Counted from the stretch's first letter, positions 12,061 through 23,277 are shown. The stretch: DNA of 64,000 nucleotides from Sepiola atlantica (GCA_963556195.1 OY744537.1:22999876-23063875); one strand, 5' to 3'. Notes: a model not told the origin generated them from the sequence alone. Translations and numbers: made by a program.

Positions 12061-12239
12061 TAGTGGAAGAAATATATATCGCTTTTAAATGATTTTTTGT
12101 ATTCATTTGTTTACCTTTTTACAATATTGATAACTTAAAGTATTTACTTCCTTTTACAGTAGAATCTTGCTTTTACGCTATATACGCATATATTTTACAC
12201 ATATAAATGATTATATAGATTGATATATAATTATATAAA

Positions 12240-12430
12240 CATCATGAGAAAGTATGTTGCACAACATCATCTCAACTGGTATGGTCACATCACTCGCCGT
12301 CAGTCATCCAAAACGCTCCAATGTATGTCCCACATTGATGTCGATGACTCAAACCCACACACTTAAGACATAGCGGGGATTAGTTAATGACAACCTGATC
12401 TTGGCGGGCAACAAACCGGAAAAGTATAAA
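12240..12430 (+). mobile_element. LINE C-terminal remnant
   Basis: The translation contains VAQHHLNWYGHITRRQ, the LxWxGH(I/V)xR phrase close to the C-terminus of LINE polyproteins. It then meets a stop near 12366. Confidence 0.6.
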
Positions 12431-12439
12431 ACAAGAAGA

Positions 12440-13040
12440 CGAAAAATCAAAAATCAAAATAAATAATAAATCCCATTAAAGAAAATTGACATATTTCTAC
12501 TATTTAAAGAAATTAATTTAAAAAATAAAAATAAATAATAAATCCCATTAAAGAAAATTTACATATTTCTACTATTTTATAGAAATTAATTAAAAAAAAA
12601 AAAATAATAATAAATCCCATTAAAGAAAATTGACATATTTCTACTATTTTATAGAAATTAATTTAAAAAAATAAAAATAAATAATAAACCCTATTAAAGA
12701 AAATTTACATATTTCTACTATTTTATAGAAATTGATTTTTAAAAATAAAAATAAATAATAAATCCCATTAAAGAAAATTGACATATTTCTACTATTTTAT
12801 AGAAATTAATTTTAAAAAATAAAAATAAATAATAAATCCCATTAAAGAAAATTGACATATTTCTACTATTTTATAGAAATTAATTTTTACAAAAATAAAT
12901 AAATAATAAATCCCATTAAAGAAAATTGACATATTTCTACTATTCTATAGAAATTAATTTTTAAAAAAATAAATAAATAATAAATCGCATTAAAGAAAAT
13001 TGACATATTTCTACTATTTAATAGAAATTAATTTTTTTTA
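12440..13040. repeat. tandem repeat, 72-76 bp unit, about 8 copies
   Basis: Each unit holds AATCCCATTAAAGAAAATTG followed by CATATTTCTACTATTTTATA and an A/T-rich linker of variable length. Starts of the CCCATT phrase fall near 12472, 12544, 12616, 12690, 12764, 12838, 12912 and 12986. Copies are very similar, so expansion is recent. Confidence 0.9.
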
Positions 13041-13049
13041 AAAATAGAT

Positions 13050-13600
13050 GAAACTAAATCAGAACTTATGTACAACCCTCTACTTCTAGCTAGAAAACTT
13101 CTGACACCTGCCAGTATCCTATATCTCTATAAAGCCACCATTCGCCCATGCATGAAGTATTGTTGCCACATCTGGGCTGGTGCACCAACCACTAGTCTCT
13201 CTCTTTTGAACAGAAAGCAAAAAGGAGTTTCTAACCTATTATGCCCCACATTGTCTACCAAGCTCCAGCCCCTGCCGTAGTATTGCATCCCTGTGCTTGC
13301 TTTACAAGTACTTCCACAGAATGTGCTCCAACAAACTTACTGCACTTGTGCCCCCTCAACGAAAATACCCCCGACCCACCCGAGTAGCAGCAAAATCCCA
13401 CCCCTTCACTGTCGGGGGTCCCTAAATGTTGGAAGATTTTCTACTCTGATAGTTTTCCTCAGACTGCTTGCCTTTGGAATTTCCTCCCTACTCCCCCGAC
13501 TGTACCAACATGCAGACATTTAAATGTAATGTGAACAAATATCTTGCTGCCCAACTCCCCACCCATGTTCCCCCCCCCCCCCATGCTTTAGTGGCAAACA
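13050..13600 (+). mobile_element. LINE 3' fragment, subfamily 2
   Basis: Encodes LYKATIRPCMKYCCHIWAGA and, after frameshifts, the C-terminal block around NFLPTPPTVPTCRHLNVM (13477-13530). Related to, but distinct from, the element at 6790-8200; fragments of the same subfamily are at 23980, 34330, 46440 and 58290. A C run lies at 13571-13582. Confidence 0.75.
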
Positions 13601-13689
13601 CAAAATGCATTTATTTATGGCCATATTACTTACAGAAAGCCACAATCATGTATTTCAGCAGGATAGCGGTTAATAAAATTATATCAATA

Positions 13690-13738
13690 CTAGCTGACCC
13701 CGTGGAAATTCCATGTTCACTTTGTTCATTCTATGGAC
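13690..13738 (-). mobile_element. Helitron-like 3' end
   Basis: On the minus strand the sequence reads CACGGGGTCAGCTAG and is followed by T, matching the Helitron CTRR end with host T. Only the end can be recognised. Confidence 0.4.
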
Positions 13739-13826
13739 GTCCACCATGAAAGCAGACCCCACGATATTATTGTACCATATTTTGACAGAATAGACACTAC
13801 ACTTTGATCCTAGCCCAAAGGCCAAG
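13739..13826 (-). mobile_element. U2-snRNA-like head fragment
   Basis: Reverse complement begins CTTGGCCTTTGGGCTAGGAT and continues CAAAGTGTAGTGTCTATTCT, a diverged copy of the first 40 or so bases of U2 snRNA. No SINE body follows. Confidence 0.65.
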
Positions 13827-13969
13827 AACGTGGATTTTATTTAGTCGTTAAAAAAATAATAAAAGGAATATTCATATCTAACCACTAATCTTATTTGGAA
13901 ATACAAATTGCTTAAAAAAAAATTATATATATATATATAATCTTGGTTCATGTATATAACAAAATGAAG

Positions 13970-14390
13970 AGACGTTGCTAGTCACTCTCTGCTCTAGCAT
14001 TATTACCATGGAAGGTGCTCAACTGAGCTCCAATCTTTGGTTACTCCTTGTAAGGCGTTTACAGAATCAACTCAGTTTGACTTTCGTTTCTCCATGTGCC
14101 TAGCATCAGACGGAATTTGCATGGACAGAGCTTCTTTGTAAGGGCTTCTCATTTGCAGAACACATTACTGCAGGACTGCTTCCTTGCTGATTAGAACTTG
14201 GTCATCTTCAAATCCAGTGTCAACAAATTCTTGTCCGAAACCACCCCATAAGTAATAAGTTCATACCATTGATCAATGTTAGTACTCCCATAGATTTCCT
14301 CGTCTTTCAGCTGACAATCATTTCCGTCTCAGTAACTCTTATCCTCGAGTGGCTCTTGGCCTTGACAAGTAATGACTCAATAGTAAAGAA
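13970..14390 (+). mobile_element. LINE 3' fragment, subfamily 1
   Basis: Diverged copy of the last 400 bp of the 6790-8200 element: GGAAGGTGCTCAACTGAGCT, then CTTGTCC...AATGACTC near the end. Stops in all frames. Confidence 0.7.
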
Positions 14391-14412
14391 AAATAAAAGA
14401 GAATATTTTTCT

Positions 14413-14457
<45 letters not shown>
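14413..14457. repeat. (TG)n microsatellite
   Basis: About 22 TG dinucleotides. Confidence 0.95.
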
Positions 14458-14458
<1 letters not shown>

Positions 14459-14744
14459 CTGTACATTATCTCGAGAGCCATTAAATTGATTCTTATGAGA
14501 TTGTGAAGACCCTGTACCTGGTACCGCATTCACCCTGGCCAGGTTTAACCAGCTTCCTCCATCGGAGGAAGTTTCATGTGGGTATCAAATTCACAAGCGG
14601 TCCCCAGTCACATGTATTGCCTCTCAAGTTCCAGAGAAAGTCAACGGTCGTTAGCAGCGAAAGAAATTGAGTACTAGAAATTTGGGGAGACTTGTTGTCA
14701 CTCAGACTCCAGGGAAAGACTTGTTATTACCAGTGAACAATTAC

Positions 14745-14805
14745 TGATACCCTAGAGTTCGAGACACTCGCAGGACCCTAAATACCAAACCCGGATGAGA
14801 AAGAT
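14745..14805 (+). repeat. dispersed repeat R2 fragment
   Basis: CTAGAGTTCGAGACACTCGC and GGACCCTAAATACCAAAC match the R2 copies at 6590 and 43200. Confidence 0.5.
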
Positions 14806-15089
14806 GCGTGTGAAAATTCCTAATGAGTAAATAATGATGATAATAATAAAGAATAATATTTGGTTTAGCAAAGCTTTTCAAAGAGATGTCATTTACAAGA
14901 TTATATCATGCAGATTGCGCTGTTTGGACATGTGAACGATAGAAGTGGTGTATGGAGTCATTAATCTACCAAAATTGTGGCCCTTGTCAGACCGGATACG
15001 CACGTAAAGATAATCACGAATAATCTGGAACACGGACCAAAATCCATTCCTACCCGGACCATTCTGGAGAGATGTTTTGATAAACGTCC

Positions 15090-15425
15090 AATACTCCTCT
15101 CCAGGAGTTAGGCACAAGGCCAGTTTTTATCTTACTCCCACAAGTAAGATGTGACCCAAGGTCGGGTCGGGAAAGTGGGGTTTAAAAATTGCCTGGGCAG
15201 CCCCGTCGGCATTCCCCGGTAGGGGCGCCTCAGGCAGTAAGCAATAAACTTACTCCTCCCCAAAGAGGGGAGGCAAAGCCTGGGAGGGTGGACCTCCTAG
15301 AACTGCACAGGACAGACCCATAGACCGGCGTAAATCAAGTCCCGAAGGCCAAGACAATACCAGTATATGGGGGGCAGTATCCATCGGAACAGATACTACA
15401 CTTTGATCTTAGCCAAAAGGCCAAG
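15090..15425 (-). mobile_element. U2-snRNA-headed SINE, subfamily A, near full length
   Basis: Read on the minus strand it opens with the U2 snRNA 5' end: CTTGGCCTTTTGGCTAAGAT, then CAAAGTGTAGTATCTGTTC, which includes the branch-site recognition GTAGTA. A second segment ends in GGTATTGTCTTGGCC, followed by a GC-rich body (AGGAGGTCCACCCTCCCAGG; GGGGAATGCCGACGGGGC). The 3' end contains CTTGTGCCTAACTCCTGG. This is not a working U2 gene: after roughly 45-60 bases the U2 match fails and no Sm site or 3' stem-loops follow. SINEs with snRNA-derived heads are a known but small class. I would expect snRNA-type promoter elements to be lost on transposition. Confidence 0.8.
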
Positions 15426-15429
15426 AACA

Positions 15430-15720
15430 TCCTAAAGAAGACTTTAAACCAAACGATAATTATGATAGTTATAATCTCTCATGTGGCATCCAGACACGGA
15501 GCTCAGCTAATGTTACGTAATTATTCATCCTTTTGCTTTGATGTTGTTTTACCGCCTAAAATGACCATAAACTTTGCGGAAATGTCTCATGTTCATTTGA
15601 TGCTTTCTATAACAGAAAATTTGTTTATTTAAGAATATGGAAAAAAAAAAAAAATGGTGGTGTTAATTTCCTTTTCTACACATTTAATTCCCTTAACATT
15701 TTTTGTTTTTGACATTTCAA
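15430..15720. other. no feature seen
   Basis: AT-rich unique-looking DNA with an A run at 15641-15654. Confidence 0.5.
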
Positions 15721-15722
15721 TT

Positions 15723-15732
15723 TCTCTCTATC

Positions 15733-15813
<81 letters not shown>

Positions 15814-15822
15814 GTCTCACTC
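15723..15822. repeat. (TCTA)n/(TC)n microsatellite
   Basis: Pyrimidine-rich array, CTCTAT units then about 16 TCTA tetranucleotides. Confidence 0.95.
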
Positions 15823-15954
15823 TCTCTTTTATAAAAGTAACAACAACAAAAAAAGTGGGATACTGTATTTAACATATTTTATTAGTCGAAAAATCCAATA
15901 GTTTATTATTACAAGGAAAATACATTCAATTACAGTTTAATGATTCCATAGAAA

Positions 15955-16185
15955 ACCTTGACCTTCGGGCTAAAATCAAAGTGTAGTATCTGTTCTACCC
16001 TCAGTCAGAGCAGGCGAAATCCTTCTTGACTGGGGCAATTTTAATTTTTTTGTCCCATCCAGTGTGCCCCTTTTGTGGGTGCTGGATATCCCCCCTTCCT
16101 CCCCCACACACATACATAAAACACCGATCCTTGTGTCTAACTTTGCCCTCGTGGGAGGGGGGGGGGTCAAATAAATCGAAAACCT
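15955..16185 (+). mobile_element. U2-snRNA-headed SINE, subfamily B
   Basis: Head CTTGACCTTCGGGCTAAAAT then CAAAGTGTAGTATCTGTTCT; body GGCAATTTTAATTTTTTTGT, CAGTGTGCCCCTTTT, GCTGGATATCCCC; end CTTGTGTCTAACTTTGCCCT. Collinear with copies at 62243-62455 (+), 53790-53998 (-) and 53560-53711 (-). Confidence 0.75.
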
Positions 16186-16379
16186 ATTTGGTTGACACAT
16201 TTTCGACAGATTATTGTCAATATTTTATCACTGCATCCAAAAATTTATTTTTACTCTTTAAATAGGTATTTTCAATTCCTAAAATCGGTTTTATTAAAGA
16301 CACTATATTGAACTTTTAAGATTTTATTATCGAGTAGTCATGTCTAGCTTCAATTTCGTAATTTAAAAAATAAAAAAAA

Positions 16380-16450
16380 ATTTTTTTTACTAATGAGTCA
16401 CCACTTATCAATGTCAAGTCACTTGAGAATAAGAATTAATGAGACGAACA
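16380..16450 (-). mobile_element. LINE 3' tail fragment
   Basis: Reverse complement of the subfamily 1 tail (GTGACTCATTAGT preceded by TTGATAAGTGG). Non-coding end only. Confidence 0.5.
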
Positions 16451-17030
16451 GATTGACATTTGAATGATGATGAATACTATGAGAGGATTGAAAATCTCCA
16501 CATAGCATCCACTCAAAACAACAACCAATCCAGAAGACTATAATTCTTCCCCCTTTGTCATAAACATCACTGATGGAATGTGAGGACTAAAGGACAAAAT
16601 AGGAGCAATCAAGAGTTATGAGGCTGCCATAAGTGAACCCAAGGTCCACTTTCTACTTTAACCAGTTTGAATGGCCATTGGCTTCCATGGAGATCATCCG
16701 CCCTTTGACAGCTTTTGTTTTTAGTGTTACCAATGTTTATCACTGCTACATCAACAAATATGATAACGTGCCCAATATGTACTGGTTAACAAGGCAAGTT
16801 TTTCGATGGTGTCACTTAACTGCAATTGAATTGAAAAACAAAATTTACTAATTGTTAAATTTTCTAACATAACTAATGTCAATGAGATATATTGTGTGGT
16901 GTAAGCCAATTTATAAATAAGATAAAGAAAAATATTTCCAAAAATATTTGTTCACTTATTGATAAATTGGCTCACACCACTCAACATGCGAAAGAAAGGT
17001 CTCATTGACCAAAAACTTTGGTTATATCTA
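16450..17030. other. no gene recognised; short inverted pair
   Basis: The phrase TTGTGTGGTGTAAGCCAATT (16893-16912) recurs inverted as AATTGGCTCACACCAC near 16963-16979, about 50 bp away, so this is a small foldback. The nearby frame at 16633-16851 has no recognisable motif. Confidence 0.5.
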
Positions 17031-17350
17031 ACATATAAAGTTATCTTGTCGGATTTTCAAACTCAGACCCAAATAGCATTTAAGTTTACAATTTTCATTT
17101 CCTATTGTTGTACCGTGTATATAATAATATAATAACATACTTAGCTACAATATTTTATAAAAATTACTAAATCCAGCTTAAAAGACTGCTAGTATGAAAC
17201 CTTTTTAAATGATCACCTAAAAATAAAAATCAAGGGGGATAAATAATTTTAAATTGAAGAATATAACAGGAGTTGTCAATCTTGATTTAAAAAAAATGTG
17301 GAAACGAATAAAAATTAAAATGATTTCACTGCATCCCAGGCAACACCGAC
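17030..17350 (+). mobile_element. Helitron-like fragment, mate of 47578-47890
   Basis: TTTCAAACTCAGACCCAAAT and the neighbouring TAACATATAAAGTTATC recur inverted near 47835-47885. The right end CCCAGGCAACACC...GACTAG resembles Helitron 3' ends. Confidence 0.45.
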
Positions 17351-17605
17351 TAGGTATAGCCAGTAAACCAATAAAGAAAAAATGAATAATTTGTAGATTT
17401 TAATTTAGTATTTTGTTCGATGAAGTTTGAGGAAATCCACATTGTTACAGTCGATACAATTCGACAGCAAGAATACAAATGAAAGCAAGTGAATAAAAAA
17501 ATAAAAAACTCAACGTACAAAAGACATCGATAAGTGATTACCAATATTTATACGATTCTTTATCCTTTCTGATCTAGACGCACATCACAATGCATAAATG
17601 AACCA

Positions 17606-17705
17606 TACACCTGAAGAAGGCCGGAGAGCACATCAGCTGTGACATAATACAAATATCAACATCAATGAGGACAATAGTTCAAAGAAAATATATGTAGACT
17701 CTGTT
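17606..17705 (+). mobile_element. SINE tail with hammerhead-like motif (degenerate)
   Basis: CACCTGAAGAAGGCCGGAGA then CACATCAGCTGTGACATAAT. The CTGAAGA half is intact, but the GAAA box is lost (GTGA). Confidence 0.55.
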
Positions 17706-17715
17706 CATTTATATA

Positions 17716-17842
17716 CAGGGTGAAATACAAGTAACCAAGAAGTTATAGTCGGCAGAAATTTTATAATGTATTACCTGAATATCAATAAATTTTATTTGAA
17801 CTAAAATGAATTTGATTGTCCAGTTATTTCTAACTCACCCTG
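17716..17842 (+). mobile_element. short MITE with CAGGGTGA termini
   Basis: Begins CAGGGTGAAATACAAGTAAC and ends in the inverted form CAGTTATTTCTAACTCACCCTG-like; 127 bp with no ORF. The left flank is TA; the right flank is CA, so the target duplication is imperfect. Confidence 0.65.
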
Positions 17843-18424
17843 CATATATGTCACTGTAAGTTTTCAAAATAAAGAAGAAAAAAGAGTCTTCACAGAAATA
17901 CAAACTCTGTACATGTAACAGCATCTGCAGAGGGCCACAAGCGATCAAAATGTGCCAGACTTCTCAACCGATCACCGTGGAGCTGTTGGTCTGGCACGCA
18001 GGACTTCCTAAACCGATTGGGTCTATCAATGTGGCACCACACCAATGGCCATTGTGAGTTGACTTGGCTCTACGAGCATCTTTCCATCGACATTATTCAA
18101 GGGAACGCTTCGAGCCTGCTCTCAGCCTGCCAAGCCAGCAGAACACCCGATGAAACTTTCTGATGTTCCAGATATATCCACACAGGCTTTTTAAATCTGG
18201 CAGTTGAAACAGAATATGTAGAATAGGATGGCAACAAAGTAAATATTTCCACTAATCTTTTGGCGGTAGAAAAGAGCTGAAAGCAAAGAACGAACCATTG
18301 GTCTTTACAAAACTCTTCTTGCTTTTTGGTTGTTTTTTTTTTTTTAAATCTTTCCCCCCCCCCCCCCCTCCAAGACTTTACAAACTTCACTTCTTTTTTT
18401 GCAAACAAAACAACTTTCAATGAT

Positions 18425-18840
18425 TATACTCGTTATTTTCATGGTGGTTGTTCGACTGAGCTCCAATATCTGGTCCCACCACCCTCTGTAAAACATTCAC
18501 AGTAAAAACTCGTCTCGCTACAACCACTGTAAAAATTGTACCTTTCTTCCTCTGTGTACCTAAAACTAAACGGAACTTCCATGAGCAAAGTTTCTTTCCA
18601 AGAACTATCCGTCTGTGGAACACAATACCATGGGACTGCTTCCCAGATGACTGCAGCATGGTCGTTCTCAAGTTCTATGTTAACAAGTTCTTGTTGAACC
18701 GTTTTCTTAAATAATCAAATTCTGACAGATCTAACCGTCTGCAATCCTCAAGGTGTTTGTGTCACCATCCAGCAAACCCATTAACTCTTGTCCTCAAATG
18801 GCTTTTGGGCCTTAATGAGCCGTGACTTGTTAGTAAAATA
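18425..18840 (+). mobile_element. LINE 3' fragment, subfamily 1
   Basis: Copy of the C-terminal part and tail: ACTAAACGGAACTTCCATGA, FFPRTIRLWNTIPWDCFP-like translation, tail ending TGACTTGTTAGT. A minus-strand open frame across it is a shadow. Confidence 0.8.
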
Positions 18841-18849
18841 ATTTTTTTT

Positions 18850-19360
18850 TTTTTAATAAATGCGAGTTAATCACCATTAGTTTTCCTAAGATTTTTTTTT
18901 ATATCTACTTTCATAACACAAAATATATGCTAAAATATTCCTTCAAAAAATCACGTGAGAAACCATGTTTGCTTGTTATATTACTTGGTCTTGAAACATA
19001 AAAAGTCTATTAATTTCCTTTTTCATTAGATTTAAACAATGATCCATTTACAGTCAAATGCTGACCAGTAGTCAATGCATGACTCCTTATTCTTTCAGAT
19101 TCAGTCACCCTTAGCTTGTTGCATTATCTCTGATATACTTCTAGAAAAAAAAAACTTCTCCATTATGTATTTTAAATTCTTTAAGATTTGATGTAGCTAA
19201 AAAATGACCCAAAGTTTGGGTGACCTGCTAATATATATATATATATAGGAATGAAAGAGAAGAAAAATAAATATTTTTATTCACTAAATGCTCTTGTTCT
19301 GAACAACTGAAGATATTGATTTGCTTCCATTTGCAGGTTTAATTATTTTTCATTGACTTA
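18850..19360. other. no gene recognised
   Basis: AT-rich DNA including a short TA tract at 19232-19248. Confidence 0.5.
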
Positions 19361-19384
19361 TATATATATATATATATATATATA
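19361..19384. repeat. (TA)n tract
   Basis: Left flank of the inverted M1 MITE; preceded by CATTGACTTA, a phrase also found before the long TA array at 23279. Confidence 0.9.
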
Positions 19385-19766
19385 CAGGGTGGGCCAAAAT
19401 AAGGGTCCTATCTTTAAATTTGAATAACTTGAATTTGAATAACTTCCACAAAATAAAAGTTAAACTCACCAAACTTTATGTGTGTGTAGACTGACCCTTC
19501 CGAGATTTTTTGAAATAAACAAAACAAATTTTAGCCGAAAAACACTTCTTAAAACTTACAAAAACTAAAGTATTGTTTTTTACACTGTTTTGAGTTTTTT
19601 AAGCAAAAATAATGTTTTCTAAATGAGGGTACGTTCCTTATGGCTAATACGGCTCATGCTTGCTTCGAAAGGGGTCCTTTACTTATTCTAAAAAAAAAAA
19701 AAAAAAATCAATAAATAAAAAAGTTATGAATTTTTAAAAATAGGACCCTTGTTTTTGCCCACCCTG
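19385..19766 (-). mobile_element. MITE family M1, copy 2 (inverted)
   Basis: Same termini and body as 11481-11872 but in reverse orientation; TA on both sides. Nearly identical to the other two copies, which argues for recent activity. The autonomous partner is not in the window. Confidence 0.85.
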
Positions 19767-19777
19767 TATATATATAT

Positions 19778-20005
19778 ATGTTTGATCCAAATTATGCTGT
19801 TGACACTTGTTTTTTTAATGGTGTTATAAAAACTAAAGTCAAAATTAAGAGGACCTTTTGCTCCATTCAAGTTTGATCCGTTAGTTCCTCTATAGAAATA
19901 CAATGAAAAATATTTTGAATTTGTAATGGGTATCGTAGTTTGCTTGAATTTTGTTTACTTTTTACCTACCCAAACTCGACAATGTTTGTTTTATTCTAAC
20001 ATAAG
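19778..20005 (+). repeat. dispersed repeat R3 (copy 1)
   Basis: Starts TGTTTGATCCAAATTATGCT right after a TA tract and ends near TTTATTCTAACATAA. An almost identical copy is at 23385-23612, also preceded by a TA tract. Confidence 0.8.
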
Positions 20006-20085
20006 TTTTATAACTTCACTGCAGGCATTTATTTATGAAAATTAAACTTAAAAATAAATTTTTTTAAATTATTTTCAGCTAAAAG

Positions 20086-20169
20086 ATGTGGATATTCCGT
20101 TTACCCCCTCCCTCCTTTCTGAAGAGTCCACAGAAAATGAAACGAGTTAAATACAAGTTTCCGCTTTTT

Positions 20170-20207
<38 letters not shown>

Positions 20208-20480
20208 TTCACATAATCCCTACAAGCATCTATTTATAAAATTTAGACCTTTTATAGTTACGGATAACTTAAATAGCCTACAATTTTCCTTCATTTCTCT
20301 GAACTAATAATAGCGAACCAGAAGTGACAATGGGAGTATCAGCATAGAATATAAAGTTAAATAAGTGACGCTAGAACAGGTGACTGTAAATGCATTAGAT
20401 AAAACAAAAAAATTTACAATGAATTTTGAGAAAGTGCGAAGAGAAAAACTGAAAACGGACTATTAGGGATTAAGAGTATT
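20086..20480. other. no gene recognised; long A run
   Basis: A run of about 30 A at 20175-20205. The open frame over it is an artefact of low complexity. Confidence 0.6.
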
Positions 20481-20484
20481 ATTT

Positions 20485-20801
20485 ACTCCTCCCCAGGAGT
20501 TAGGCACAAGGCCAGTTTTATCTTACTCCCACAAGTAAGATGTGACCCAAGATCGGGTCGAGAAAGTGGGGTTTTAAAAGCCAGCGCTCGAGAGGTGAGC
20601 ACTCTGGCCATTTAAAAATTGCCTGGGCAGCCCCGTCGGCATTCCCCGGTAGGGGCGCCTCAGACAGTAAGCAATAAACTTACTCCTCCCCAAAGAGGGG
20701 AGGCAAAGCCTGGGAGGGTGGACCTCCTAGAACTGCACAGGACAGGCGTGCAGTATCCATCGGAACAGATACTACACTTTGATCTTAGCCAAAAGGCCAA
20801 G
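20485..20801 (-). mobile_element. U2-snRNA-headed SINE, subfamily A
   Basis: Minus-strand head CTTGGCCTTTTGGCTAAGAT then CAAAGTGTAGTATCTGTTCC, GC-rich body and 3' end GGCCTTGTGCCTAACTCCTG. Shorter between head and body than the 15090 copy (the GGTATTGTCTTGGCC segment is missing). Flanked by TAAGAGTAT on both sides (20471 and 20802), a plausible target-site duplication. Confidence 0.85.
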
Positions 20802-20805
20802 TAAG

Positions 20806-20936
20806 AGTATATGTTTATTTACTCATCTGCAGGAGTTAGGCACAAGGCCAGTTTCATCTTACTCCCACAAGTAAGATGTGACCACAGGTCGGGTCGAGTA
20901 AGTGGGGTTTGAAAAGCCAGCGCCCGAGAAAGTGAG
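20806..20936 (-). mobile_element. U2-SINE subfamily A, head-truncated
   Basis: Repeats only the tail-proximal 130 bp (GGAGTTAGGCACAAGGCCAG through GGGTTTGAAAAGCCAGCGC) and is again followed by AAGAGTATATG. It lies in tandem with the previous copy. Confidence 0.75.
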
Positions 20937-21344
20937 CAAGAGTATATGTGTATGGCATTGTCACTAATGGTTTAGTATTATAATTAGACTGATCTATGCC
21001 TCAGTAGAAATGTAGAAAACTACAAGTCATGAAAGACCTCCGTAATTAAAAAAAAAAAACATGATTTTCATAAATATATGCTTGTAGAGGTGGTACTAAA
21101 AATAAAAAGTGTAATAGGTTGTGATAATTTAAATTAAGCAGTATTTTTTTTTTTTTTTTAAATGTGATTTTTTTCTGTTGTTGTTGTTGTTTTATACATG
21201 TATGTTGGGTACTAAAACTTAATGTTTCTTTCATTGAGAACATAGACATTATATAGATATAAAAATATCTATTTTGTGTTTGTTAGTCGCAATTCGATTT
21301 TGACGACGTTAGTTTTTGCAGGGAGGTGTCGCCGTCCTACCACA

Positions 21345-21440
21345 AACAGTGTCTGTTATTCCCAAATAGTCACTCATCTGGTACTGACCAAGCTCGACAC
21401 CACTTAACTTCGATGATCTAATGAGAACCGGTGTCTCAAA
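21345..21440 (-). mobile_element. 5S rRNA-like SINE head or 5S pseudogene
   Basis: The minus strand aligns by eye with 5S rRNA: a GATC-rich box, GAAGTTAAGTGGTGTCGAGC (compare GGAAGCTAAGCAGGGTCGGG), then TCAGTACCAGATGAGTGACT and GGGAATAACAG. Too many substitutions for a working 5S gene. Confidence 0.6.
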
Positions 21441-21552
21441 GTGATTACACTGCCAAACTTTGGGTCTATTTAAACAGATACCACTTTTTTTTTTTTTTTG
21501 TGTGTCAATAGTTACAAGTCGCAACCTAAACTATTACTGAATTCAGTTGTTG

Positions 21553-21554
21553 TC

Positions 21555-21603
<49 letters not shown>
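21553..21603. repeat. (ATT)n microsatellite
   Basis: About 16 ATT units. Confidence 0.95.
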
Positions 21604-21605
<2 letters not shown>

Positions 21606-22009
21606 TACTACTACTAAACTTATCTAGTCTCACTTTGGTCTCAATTTATGGGATGAGGTATTATCATTATTTACATGGTTTTATTTTTGGACTATTGTCC
21701 TCATCAACATTGTTATTTATATTTCCACATGTACAGACGTGTCATTTATTTAGGTATGGTGATGCCCCCCACACACACACACACACTCCATATTTAAAAA
21801 GGTTCGCTAAGCACCCAAACTTCAAATTTTGTGCGCTTGAGCTGCTGTAGTCTAACACAGAGACAAACAACATGTCTGATGCCCATGTCACATATTAAGT
21901 AAAATTAAAATAAAATGTTAACAATTTACGAATATTGGAGTATCCAATTAGTTTAATTAACAATTTATGTACTTGCCTCCCCACAAGGGCTGGATTATTG
22001 TGTGTGTGT

Positions 22010-22190
22010 GTGGGGGGGGGGTAGCAATTACTGAATGCCTATGTGGCATTTATGGCCGGTAATAGTTACCAATAAAAATTGCATCAGTCCCTTGGCACTG
22101 CCTCAGCTAACAGGTAATGAACCTGCCCCACTAAAGAGAGTGACTGGGATGATGGCTTCCTAGGACTGAGGATATAACCTTGAATTACTT
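22010..22190 (-). mobile_element. diverged body of the U2-headed SINE family
   Basis: Shares layout with subfamily A bodies on the same reading (ATGGCCGG, AAAAATTGCATCAG, CACTAAAGAGAGTGACTGGG, GGCTTCCTAGGACT) but is strongly diverged and lacks the U2 head. A G run of ten is at 22011-22021. Confidence 0.45.
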
Positions 22191-22344
22191 TTTCACATTA
22201 AATCCATTCAATTTATTTTACATGTTATTTTAAAGACAAGATTTCTTCTTTCATACAATCACAATTTTGATCAAAGGGACATAACTCATCTATGCACATA
22301 GAAAAAACTTTAACATTTATCTCTGTAAAAAAGGTAAAGGTTGC

Positions 22345-22600
22345 ATAGCCTGGACGCGCACGAGTGTCGTTGCCGACATCGCACACTGCCCATGGCCGTA
22401 GCGGCGGTTATTTGTTAAGAATCACCGTGTCTAACGCACAGCATATGGAAGGCGGAGCCCATCCCTCTCCTTCCGCTGCCTTAAACCTTCCCTGAGTTTT
22501 AGTCAGGTACTCAGGGAGTTTTCATGCCGTGAGTGGGATTGAACCTGGGTCGTCCAGCCCAAAGACAAGTGCTATAACCACTCGTCCACAGGCCCTCTGT
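22345..22600 (-). mobile_element. tRNA-headed SINE, about 255 bp
   Basis: The minus strand begins with a tRNA-like head: GACGAGTGGTTATAGCACTT (box A region) and CCCAGGTTCAATCCCACTC (box B GGTTCAATCC). A GC-rich body follows (CTCAGGGAAGGTTTAAGGCA; GGCGGAGCCCATCC in reverse) with no ORF. Class II-like tRNA (Ser/Leu style) origin is possible from the spacing. Confidence 0.7.
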
Positions 22601-22630
22601 ATCTTCACATTATAATAAAGACCAATGTAT

Positions 22631-22631
22631 A

Positions 22632-22662
<31 letters not shown>
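22631..22662. repeat. (TG)n/(TA)n tract
   Basis: Mixed dinucleotide repeat. Confidence 0.9.
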
Positions 22663-22775
22663 CCCTCCTGTAATGCATTAGGTTTCTCTCATAATAATAA
22701 TTATCATTGTATTATTTTGTATCATTATTGTTTTCACTTTTAACTTATTTCATTGTAATAAACTGTATTAGCAAT

Positions 22776-23110
22776 CATCTTATATAAATAGAAATTTTCT
22801 CCGTCTGTCAGTTACAATTTTATTTTAACGTAATAAATACATAGCGGAATTTGTCTCATTTCGAAATATCAGATCTTAACTATTTTTAGAAATGGAAAAT
22901 ATTGCATTAATTAGTAAATAATAAATTCCCAACAAATAAAGCGGATGCCATGAACGAAAATCGAAACTGAAACCGAGATCTTCAGTCTGTTCTACCAACT
23001 GAGCTATTTGTACTTTCTTATGGATAGAGATTATAACATTCCCTTAACAAAATGATTATAGCTTTGGAATGACGTCATAGATTTATGATTTACGTCATGT
23101 TTCAAAAGAT
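22776..23110 (+). mobile_element. Helitron-like unit with embedded inverted tRNA-like segment (copy 1)
   Basis: AACAAATAAAGCGGATGCCA, then an inverted tRNA-like segment (minus strand AATAGCTCAGTTGGTAGAAC), then GACGTCATAGATTTATGATT. The same order occurs at 54760-55060. The left edge TATATAAATAGAAATTTTC...TCTGTCAGTTAC resembles Helitron 5' ends, but borders are not certain. Confidence 0.5.
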
Positions 23111-23277
23111 AAATTCAAACATAAGCGATAATAAAAAAATAAATAAATGAATGGGTAAACATTATCAATGGCGTTGGAAATTATTTTAATAGTCCAAAAC
23201 AATTTATTTGGCTTTAACTACATTTTGGCGTTAAAACAATTTAATATTTAATAAAAACTAGAATTTGGGTCCATTGA

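Noticed and set aside
15385..15425. A functional U2 snRNA gene
   Set aside because: Only the first 40-60 bases match U2; no Sm site or 3' stem-loops follow, and the same head is joined to SINE bodies at several loci.
22960..23015. A functional tRNA gene on the minus strand
   Set aside because: Box A looks good but the T-arm is mutated (GGTTTCAGTTTCGATT) and the acceptor stem does not pair; it sits inside a repeated element.
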